This document shows positions 25,849-32,039 of a stretch of 32,039 nt of DNA, piece after piece. The first letter of the stretch is position 1, and each line of letters opens with the position of its first letter. The translations under genes and the position numbers were made by a program. Under the pieces are notes generated by a model, which saw nothing but the letters and a program-made list of their open reading frames with translations, was not told the origin of the DNA and made no database searches. The stretch is from the NCBI GenBank assembly GCA_959606905.1, contig CAUHML010000034.1, positions 1 through 32,039 of the forward strand, read 5' to 3'. Source of the stretch: an uncultured Bacteroides sp. (lineage in GTDB: Bacteria > Bacteroidota > Bacteroidia > Bacteroidales > Bacteroidaceae).

Positions 25849-28674
25849 TTAAAGCCCCAGTTCTTCGCGAAGAAACTTTGGCGTATATCCTTTAGTACTC
25901 TTCACTACCTCTTCCGGCGTTCCGTAACTTAAGAGTTCTCCCCCACCCTTACCACCTTCAGGGCCCATATCAATAAGGTAATCCGCCATTTTTATCACAT
26001 CCAGATTATGTTCGATAACAATAACTGTGTTTCCTTTATCGACAAGTTTGTTCAGTACACCCATTAGCACCCGGATATCTTCGAAATGAAGTCCCGTAGT
26101 CGGTTCATCAAGAATATAAAGAGTTTTTCCCGTATCACGTTTTGAAAGTTCCGTTGCCAGTTTCACACGCTGGCTCTCTCCGCCGGAAAGAGTGGTAGAT
26201 GATTGCCCCAGCTTAATGTAGCCTAGTCCGACATCCTGCAATACTTTAATCTTGTTCAAAATTTGCGGAACATTCTCAAAAAATTCAACGGCACGGTTAA
26301 TCGTCATATCAAGCACATCGGCTATGGACTTTCCCTTGAAACGGACTTCCAATGTTTCCCGGTTATATCGCTTGCCATGACAAACTTCACAAGGTACATA
26401 TACATCAGGCAGGAAGTTCATTTCAATCGTCTTATAGCCGTTTCCTGTACATGCTTCACAACGTCCGCCCGAAACATTAAAGGAGAAACGTCCCGGTTTG
26501 TATCCGCGAATCTTAGCTTCCGGAAGACCGACAAACAAGTTACGGATATCCGAAAATACCCCCGTATAGGTGGCCGGGTTGGAGCGTGGGGTACGCCCCA
26601 ACGGGGATTGGTCTACATTGACTACTTTATCTATATTCTCCAATCCTTCAATAGAATCATATTCCAAAGGATCTTGTAATGAACGGTAGAATTTTTGTGA
26701 AAGAATAGGTTGTAATGTTTCATTAATCAAGGTTGATTTTCCACTCCCTGATACACCTGTGACGCAAATCAGTTTACCTAATGGAAATTCAACATCAACA
26801 TTTTTCAGATTATTACCTTTCGCGCCTCTCAACCAGATAGATTTTCCATTCCCTTTCCGACGTTTAGCAGGGATTTCTATCTTCATTTTTCCATTCAAAT
26901 ATTGTGAAGTCATTGTATTCGTCTTCAACATTTCCGTTGGAGTTCCGGCAAAAACGACTTCTCCACCGAGACGTCCGGCTTTTGGCCCCATGTCAATCAC
27001 ATAATCGGCAGCCAGCATCATATCTTTATCATGTTCCACTACAATTACGGAGTTTCCCATGTCACGAAGTTCTTTCAACGAATTAATAAGACGCAGGTTA
27101 TCACGCTGATGCAAACCAATACTCGGTTCATCCAAGATATATAGTACATTCACCAACTGCGAGCCAATCTGTGTAGCCAAACGGATACGTTGACTTTCAC
27201 CACCGGAAAGACTCACCGAACTACGGTTCAAAGCAAGATAATCCAATCCGACATCTAACAAGAATTTCAGACGCGTACGAATTTCTTTCAAAATTTCTAC
27301 AGAAATCTTCTTCTGTTTATCGGAAAGATATACATCAACTTTCATTAACCAATCATATAATTCGCTGATGTCCATATTCGCCAATTCGTTGATATTTTTA
27401 TCATGAATACGGAAGTGCAAGGCTTCTTTATTCAGGCGAGCACCTTTACATTCGGGACAAACAGTTGTTTTTGCAAATTGTTCTGCCCATTTCTGTGCCG
27501 TAGCCGAAGCGTCTTTCTCTTGTAACATCTGAATATACTTCACCACCCCTTCGTAAGTGACAAAATAATCAGAAGAAGTACCGATCAGCGAGCTCTTGAT
27601 TTTTATACGATCATCGGAACCATACAACACTTCTTCAATTGCATCATCCGGCAATTCCTTTACTGGGGTCTTCAGTGTTGCATCGTATTTTTCCAACAAA
27701 GCACCGATTTGCCAGAAGATCATAGCATTTTTATATTTTCCCAAAGGTGCTATGGCTCCTTCATAAATGGATTGTTCACAGTCGGGAATCACTTTATCCA
27801 CATCAATCTGATTGACTACTCCCAGCCCTTTACACTTTGGACACGCTCCCTGAGGAGAGTTAAATGAAAAATTGTGCGGTGCCGGTTCACGATAAGACAA
27901 TCCGGTGACAGGACACATCAGTCGCTTACTATAATGACGGATACTTTCCGTCTGTGCATCCAGAATCATCAACAAGCCGTCTCCCTGACGCATAGCCGTC
28001 GCTACACTCTGTTTCAGTCTTCTATCATCTTTTTCGGTAACGACCAACTTATCTATTACTACCTCTATATCGTGATTCTTGTAACGGTCGAGTTTCATAC
28101 CATGAGTAATTTCACGCACTTCACCGTCTACCCGAACATAGAGATATCCTTTTTTACGTATTTGCTCAAAAAGCTCCCTATAATGTCCTTTACGTGTACG
28201 AATCAAGGGAGCCAACAAATAGATTTTCTTTCCTTTATAATCTTTCAGAATCAGACCGAGAATCTGCTCCTCGGTATATTTCACCATTTCTTCACCGGAC
28301 AGATACGAATAAGCCACTCCCGCACGAGCATAAAGCAGACGGAGATAATCGTATATCTCAGTAGTAGTTCCTACCGTAGAACGCGGATTTTTATTCGTCG
28401 TTTTCTGTTCAATAGAGATCACCGGGCTCAAACCGGTTATTTTATCAACATCCGGACGCTCCAGATTACCCAAAAAGTTGCGGGCATACGCTGAAAAGGT
28501 TTCAATATAGCGACGCTGTCCTTCTGCAAATATCGTATCAAACGCCAAAGAAGATTTTCCACTACCACTCAATCCGGTAATCACAGTCAAGCTATTACGG
28601 GGAATCTCGGCATCAATATCCTTCAAATTATGTACGCGCGCACCATACACATTAATATATTCTGTTTCCTGCAT
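25849..28674 (-). CDS. uvrA: Excinuclease ABC subunit UvrA
   Basis: 941 residues, a normal UvrA. The protein finds bulky DNA damage in nucleotide excision repair. Two ABC modules are complete: Walker A GLSGSGKSS near residue 34 and GVSGSGKST near 640, with signature SLSGGESQRI near 488 and TLSGGESQRV near 830. Zinc-binding cysteines appear as CPKCKG, CPECKG and CEACTGNG/CEVCHGK. The frame runs up to 28743, but the -7 box at 28699-28706 lies within that extension, and AAGGA sits 7 nt before the ATG at 28674 (MQETEYINVYGARVHNL), which is therefore used; an ATG two codons upstream is too close to the ribosome site. ybaK follows. Confidence 0.97.
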   Translation of the reverse strand: MQETEYINVYGARVHNLKDIDAEIPRNSLTVITGLSGSGKSSLAFDTIFAEGQRRYIETFSAYARNFLGNLERPDVDKITGLSPVISIEQKTTNKNPRSTVGTTTEIYDYLRLLYARAGVAYSYLSGEEMVKYTEEQILGLILKDYKGKKIYLLAPLIRTRKGHYRELFEQIRKKGYLYVRVDGEVREITHGMKLDRYKNHDIEVVIDKLVVTEKDDRRLKQSVATAMRQGDGLLMILDAQTESIRHYSKRLMCPVTGLSYREPAPHNFSFNSPQGACPKCKGLGVVNQIDVDKVIPDCEQSIYEGAIAPLGKYKNAMIFWQIGALLEKYDATLKTPVKELPDDAIEEVLYGSDDRIKIKSSLIGTSSDYFVTYEGVVKYIQMLQEKDASATAQKWAEQFAKTTVCPECKGARLNKEALHFRIHDKNINELANMDISELYDWLMKVDVYLSDKQKKISVEILKEIRTRLKFLLDVGLDYLALNRSSVSLSGGESQRIRLATQIGSQLVNVLYILDEPSIGLHQRDNLRLINSLKELRDMGNSVIVVEHDKDMMLAADYVIDMGPKAGRLGGEVVFAGTPTEMLKTNTMTSQYLNGKMKIEIPAKRRKGNGKSIWLRGAKGNNLKNVDVEFPLGKLICVTGVSGSGKSTLINETLQPILSQKFYRSLQDPLEYDSIEGLENIDKVVNVDQSPLGRTPRSNPATYTGVFSDIRNLFVGLPEAKIRGYKPGRFSFNVSGGRCEACTGNGYKTIEMNFLPDVYVPCEVCHGKRYNRETLEVRFKGKSIADVLDMTINRAVEFFENVPQILNKIKVLQDVGLGYIKLGQSSTTLSGGESQRVKLATELSKRDTGKTLYILDEPTTGLHFEDIRVLMGVLNKLVDKGNTVIVIEHNLDVIKMADYLIDMGPEGGKGGGELLSYGTPEEVVKSTKGYTPKFLREELGL

Positions 28675-28698
28675 ATTCATATCCTTCCATAAATGTTG

Positions 28699-28706
28699 CA
28701 AAATTA
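28699..28706 (-). promoter_or_regulatory. -7 box for uvrA-ybaK
   Basis: TAATTTTG on the minus strand matches TAnnTTTG, 24 bp before the uvrA ATG. No TTG at -33. No SOS-type box was recognised. Confidence 0.5.
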
Positions 28707-28790
28707 ATGTTTCCGCCCGAAATATGCTCCTAAAAAAGCACAATATTATTTTCTTAACTCAAATCTTATGAAGATATAGGGCATTATTTG

Positions 28791-28798
28791 TACCTTTG
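28791..28798 (+). promoter_or_regulatory. -7 box for the LysM gene
   Basis: TACCTTTG matches TAnnTTTG, 34 bp before the ATG at 28833. The -33 position carries ATG (28768-28770, 20 bp upstream) where TTG is usual. Confidence 0.5.
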
Positions 28799-28832
28799 TT
28801 CCTTGATTTCAAGAACTAATAGTTATAATTTG

Positions 28833-30593
28833 ATGAAACCGATAAACCGATTATTCTTATTTTTGCTTTTTATAAGCGCTTCATACGCTATCAGTTATGC
28901 CCAAGAAAATCAATCATTTTTCTTGCATACTATCGAAAAAGGACAAAGTTTATACTCTATCTCCAAGATGTACAATGTCACTACATCTGACATCATCCGC
29001 TTGAATCCCGGTTGCGATGAGAAGATTTATGCCGGACAGACCATTAAAATTCCCAAAGGAAAGGATACTCAGAAAGGGGAAACATTCCATACGATTCAAG
29101 CCGGGGAGACTTTATATAAACTGACTACAATGTATAACGTATCCGCCAAGGCTATCTGTGAGGCAAATCCCGGGTTAAGCGCTGAGAATTTTCGCATCGG
29201 ACAGGTAATTCTCATCCCGTTGGAAAAAGAACCAACCAATACGGTGCAGACTTCGGTGACACAACCTGCGATCCAAGGTCCGGTAGTAGCCAGATGTAAA
29301 GAGATGCACAAGGTTAAACGCAAAGAGACTATATTTAGCGTGAGCCGCGAATATGAAATCAGCGAACAAGAATTAATCAACGCTAATCCCGAACTGAAAA
29401 AGGGAATGAAAAAAGGACAACTACTCTGTATCCCTTATCCTTCTGCAACACCAGTGCAACCTACACCCAAGGAAGATCTATATGCGGTTCCTCCCAGCAA
29501 CAGCGAACTTTTCCGTAAGAGTAAAGAAACTCCGAAGAATATCTCGACTATTAAAGCCGCTCTGTTACTGCCTTTCCAGGAAGACAAACGTATGGTAGAA
29601 TATTATGAAGGTTTTTTAATGGCAGTTGATAGTTTGAAACGTACGGGTACTTCTCTTGATTTGTATGTATACGATTGCGGTAAAGAAGTTTCCACGTTGA
29701 ACACAATTCTGGCTAAAAAAGAGATGAAAGAAATGAATGTCATCTTCGGCCCGATGCATCAAAGTCAAATTAAACCGTTATCTGATTTTGCGGAAAAGAA
29801 TGGTATTCGTCTAGTGATTCCTTTCTCACAAAAAGGCGAAGAAGTATTCAACAATCCTGCCGTTTATCAGATTAATACTCCACAATCATATTTATATTCT
29901 GAAGTATACGAGCATTTCACTCGCCAATTCCCCAATTCTCATGTTATTTTTATTGAATCGGCAAATCCGGACAAAGAAAAAGCTGACTTCATCAGTGGGT
30001 TGAAGCAGGAATTGAAAAGCAAAGGCATTTCCATGCGGACTGTAGACGAAAGCGCAACTAAAGAAACGCTGAAAGCAGCACTACGCAACGATAAAGAAAA
30101 TATCTTTATTCCGACATCCGGTAAAAATGTATTATTAATCAAGATACTTCCACAGTTAACCCTGTTAGTCAGAGATAATCCGGGGCCCAACATTCATTTA
30201 TTCGGTTATCCGGAATGGCAGACTAACACAAAAGATCACCTGGAAAGTTTCTTTGAACTAGATGTATATTTCTACTCCTCATTTTATACAAATACTTTGT
30301 TCCCGGCTGCCGTGCAATTTACTAATGCCTACCACAAATGGTACAGCAAAGATTTAGCCAGCAAATATCCCAACTATGCAATGCTTGGTTTCGATACAGG
30401 TTTCTTCTTCCTGAAAGGATTGTCACGCTATGGCTCGGAACTGGAAAATAACCTGTCCAAGATGAACCTTACTCCTATCCAGACCGGTTTCAAATTCGAG
30501 CGTGTAAACAACTGGGGAGGATTTATTAATAAAAAGGTGTTCTTCATACGTTTCACTAAGAACTTTGAATTAGTAAAACTTGATTTCGAATAA
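28833..30593 (+). CDS. Triple-LysM protein with periplasmic-binding-fold domain
   Basis: 586 residues with a type I signal peptide (ISYA-QENQ). Three LysM repeats follow (31-74, 85-129, 157-201; for example HTIEKGQSLYSISKMYNVTT and HTIQAGETLYKLTTMYNVSA), which bind peptidoglycan. After a Pro-rich linker, residues ~238-586 resemble a type 1 periplasmic-binding fold (IKAALLLPFQEDKRMVEYYE, NVIFGPMHQSQIKPLSDFAE, NYAMLGFDTGFFFLKGL). The architecture recalls LpoA, the lipoprotein activator of a peptidoglycan synthase, but with LysM in place of repeats and no lipobox. A role in cell-wall synthesis or sensing is inferred. The frame reaches a TTG at 28788 upstream of the promoter, so the ATG at 28833 is used. 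A PorT-like gene follows after 7 bp. Confidence 0.88.
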   Translation: MKPINRLFLFLLFISASYAISYAQENQSFFLHTIEKGQSLYSISKMYNVTTSDIIRLNPGCDEKIYAGQTIKIPKGKDTQKGETFHTIQAGETLYKLTTMYNVSAKAICEANPGLSAENFRIGQVILIPLEKEPTNTVQTSVTQPAIQGPVVARCKEMHKVKRKETIFSVSREYEISEQELINANPELKKGMKKGQLLCIPYPSATPVQPTPKEDLYAVPPSNSELFRKSKETPKNISTIKAALLLPFQEDKRMVEYYEGFLMAVDSLKRTGTSLDLYVYDCGKEVSTLNTILAKKEMKEMNVIFGPMHQSQIKPLSDFAEKNGIRLVIPFSQKGEEVFNNPAVYQINTPQSYLYSEVYEHFTRQFPNSHVIFIESANPDKEKADFISGLKQELKSKGISMRTVDESATKETLKAALRNDKENIFIPTSGKNVLLIKILPQLTLLVRDNPGPNIHLFGYPEWQTNTKDHLESFFELDVYFYSSFYTNTLFPAAVQFTNAYHKWYSKDLASKYPNYAMLGFDTGFFFLKGLSRYGSELENNLSKMNLTPIQTGFKFERVNNWGGFINKKVFFIRFTKNFELVKLDFE

Positions 30594-30600
30594 TACGAAA

Positions 30601-31323
30601 ATGATAAAGATAAAGACATTTTTGCTCGCAACACTCCTGCTTACAGGACTTGTTTTTCCTGCTACTGCACAGATCGGAGAGCCACGAAGTAACTTCTCTG
30701 TTGGTGTCAATGGAGGTGTCAACCTGAACAGCGCTTCCTTCACTCCTACTATTAAGCAAAACAGCCTTATGGGAATTACCGGAGGATTGACGGCACGTTA
30801 TATTTCCGAAAAGTATTTTGCCATGATCTGTGGCGCACAAGTAGAACTTAATATCTCACAACGAGGCTGGGATGAGTTATTTGAAATGGAAGATGAAAAC
30901 GGGCAAACGATTAAAGTACCCGGCAAGACATATACCCGCAAGATGACCTATGTCGATATCCCTTTTCTTGCGCATCTTGCTTTCGGACGAGAAAGAGGTT
31001 TGCAGTTCTTTGTTCATGCAGGTCCTCAAATCGGTTTTCTGATCGGCGAATCGGAAACAATAGAGGGCATAGATATGAATACGTTGTCGAACACCCAGAA
31101 AGCGATATATGGAGTTAAGATCCAGAATAAATTCGATTATGGTATCACTGGCGGTGGCGGCGTAGAACTAAGAACGAAAAAAGCCGGCAGTTTTTTGGTA
31201 GAAGGTCGTTATTATTTTGCCTTATCAGACTTCTACTGTACAACAAAAAAAGATTATTTCGCCCGCGCAGCGCATGGCACAATCACTGTAAAACTCACCT
31301 ATCTTTTTGATTTGAAGAAATAA
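30601..31323 (+). CDS. PorT-family outer-membrane barrel protein
   Basis: 240 residues with a signal peptide (FPATA-QIG). Repeated amphipathic strands (NFSVGVNGGVNLNSASF, MTYVDIPFLAHLAFG, FFVHAGPQIGFLIG, FDYGITGGGGVEL, FLVEGRYYFALSDF) and the VDIP-FL turn are typical of the eight-stranded PorT/porin-like barrel proteins of Bacteroidetes. The ATG at 30601 is 7 bp after the LysM gene stop; an upstream frame start overlaps that gene and breaks the signal peptide. The two genes form one unit, which suggests an envelope function linking outer membrane and peptidoglycan. The exact role is not known. Confidence 0.85.
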   Translation: MIKIKTFLLATLLLTGLVFPATAQIGEPRSNFSVGVNGGVNLNSASFTPTIKQNSLMGITGGLTARYISEKYFAMICGAQVELNISQRGWDELFEMEDENGQTIKVPGKTYTRKMTYVDIPFLAHLAFGRERGLQFFVHAGPQIGFLIGESETIEGIDMNTLSNTQKAIYGVKIQNKFDYGITGGGGVELRTKKAGSFLVEGRYYFALSDFYCTTKKDYFARAAHGTITVKLTYLFDLKK

Positions 31324-31344
31324 ATAATCTCTCATCAGATTATA

Positions 31345-31384
31345 AAAATGGCCACTAGTTCATTGCTGAAACAGTGGCCATTTT
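31345..31384. terminator. Bidirectional terminator between PorT-like and DUF4293 genes
   Basis: AAAATGGCCACT and AGTGGCCATTTT form a perfect 12-bp stem with a 16-nt loop, AT-rich at the base so that a T-run leaves on each strand. It separates convergent genes. Confidence 0.85.
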
Positions 31385-31408
31385 ATATTATATTCTTATT
31401 TCTGACGA

Positions 31409-31852
31409 TTATCTCAATCTATCGGCAGCTTTAACCATAACTTCATCACGTCCTATAGAACGGATAGCCAGTATATTCAGAATGATAGAAACAAGGGGTA
31501 AACAAAGCGCCCAACCGATACGGAAAAGATTCTCATCGTTTTTCAATGCAAAATAAAAAGCAAAGAAAGCAATATAATATCCTACCAGCAGCAAGCTATT
31601 GAAAATAGACATACGAATCTGCAACATACGATTCTTATATAAAAAGATAGTAGCAAAAGCAACTATAGTGCTAAGCATCAATATGCCAAACAATCCCCAT
31701 GTAGATTGAAAAGCACCATTTACATCCATTCCTAAAGCTTTGAAGGGATGTTCGCCCATTGTATCAGTAAAATATCCCATTGGCAAACACATTGCCGTAA
31801 TAAGCAACCCTGTAACAATCAGTAAATAAACTGTTTGAATTCGTTGAATCAT
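31409..31852 (-). CDS. DUF4293 membrane protein
   Basis: 147 residues with four hydrophobic segments (TVYLLIVTGLLITAMCLPMG, GLFGILMLSTIVAFATIFLY, FNSLLLVGYYIAFFAFYFAL, WALCLPLVSIILNILAI), matching the DUF4293 family of Bacteroidetes. Function unknown. The ATG at 31852 (MIQRIQTVYLL) is the family-typical start; the frame extends ten codons further to 31882. It lies downstream of an rpoZ-like gene on the same strand, with a 107-bp gap that holds no clear promoter, so it is probably in that operon. Confidence 0.85.
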   Translation of the reverse strand: MIQRIQTVYLLIVTGLLITAMCLPMGYFTDTMGEHPFKALGMDVNGAFQSTWGLFGILMLSTIVAFATIFLYKNRMLQIRMSIFNSLLLVGYYIAFFAFYFALKNDENLFRIGWALCLPLVSIILNILAIRSIGRDEVMVKAADRLR

Positions 31853-31959
31853 AAGTATTCTAATAGTAGTTAAGTTAAACAATAATAGCCAAGCAATAAG
31901 GAATAGGAATTACTTTCCCGCTTACTACTTGACTATCAATTCTTTCGTCAGAAAATAAA

Positions 31960-32039
31960 TTACTGAAGTTTTTCCTTTTCCTTTGCCGGATTTCTATAAT
32001 ATATTTTCCCTTCGATGTATTCTTGCGTAGCAATCAAGT
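31960..32039 (-). CDS. rpoZ: RNA polymerase omega subunit-like protein (RpoZ), C-terminal fragment
   Basis: Only the last ~25 codons are present; the gene enters from the right edge. The ending (TQEYIEGKIYYRNPAKEKE, then KLQ) resembles the C-terminus of the Bacteroides omega-like protein, and an rpoZ-DUF4293 order is usual in the group. Call based on a short fragment and context. Confidence 0.55.
   Translation of the reverse strand, partial: LIATQEYIEGKIYYRNPAKEKEKLQ

Noticed and set aside
27874..28494. 206-residue open frame opposite uvrA
   Set aside because: Antisense shadow of a conserved gene, with no recognisable domain.

Overview
The window reads as a chromosomal segment of a gut Bacteroides (Bacteroidales). 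Support comes from a UpxY-type capsule antiterminator, a Mfa/Fim (type V pilus) operon with DUF3575 and DUF3868 genes, DUF3078, DUF4293 and DUF4906 proteins, lipoproteins and AQ-type signal peptides in nearly every surface gene, and promoters with the Bacteroides -7 consensus TAnnTTTG instead of an E. coli-type -10. No RNA genes, insertion sequences or CRISPR arrays were seen. All genes appear intact except the two cut by the window ends.

Left part (1-10.8 kb, all minus strand). A surface-structure block. From upstream to downstream it holds an outer-membrane barrel (DUF3575), a DUF3868/OmpA-like protein, the Mfa1-family stalk pilin, a FimB/Mfa2-type anchor, a third fimbrillin-like lipoprotein and a 1,095-residue DUF4906 lipoprotein that is probably the tip. 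It is followed in the same direction by upxY and the start of a polysaccharide export gene, so a capsule or exopolysaccharide locus continues off the left edge. The ~480 bp region upstream of the fimbrial operon contains a terminator for the previous gene, a promoter, a 5'-terminal stem-loop and a terminator-like hairpin, which together look like a regulated leader.

Middle (10.8-19.6 kb). A DUF3078 outer-membrane protein (minus) diverges from a plus-strand housekeeping run: pyrG (CTP synthase), yidC (membrane insertase), a strong terminator, a MATE exporter and a DPP5-like S9 peptidase lipoprotein.

Right part (19.6-32 kb). Minus-strand pairs are a NAPE-PLD-like metallo-hydrolase with a flavin reductase-family protein, a PadR regulator with a PspC membrane protein, a POT peptide transporter, and uvrA with ybaK. 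Plus-strand units are a GNAT acetyltransferase and a LysM/periplasmic-binding-fold protein paired with a PorT-like barrel. The right edge holds DUF4293 and the end of an rpoZ-like gene. Convergent neighbours are separated by long perfect hairpins that serve both strands. A 25-bp near-perfect palindrome at the padR promoter is a strong candidate autoregulatory operator.

Several long reading frames begin upstream of, or inside, a -7 box or a terminator. For these (MATE, MBL-fold, PadR, GNAT, uvrA, LysM, DUF4293 and the 387-residue fimbrillin) an internal start was chosen and explained.
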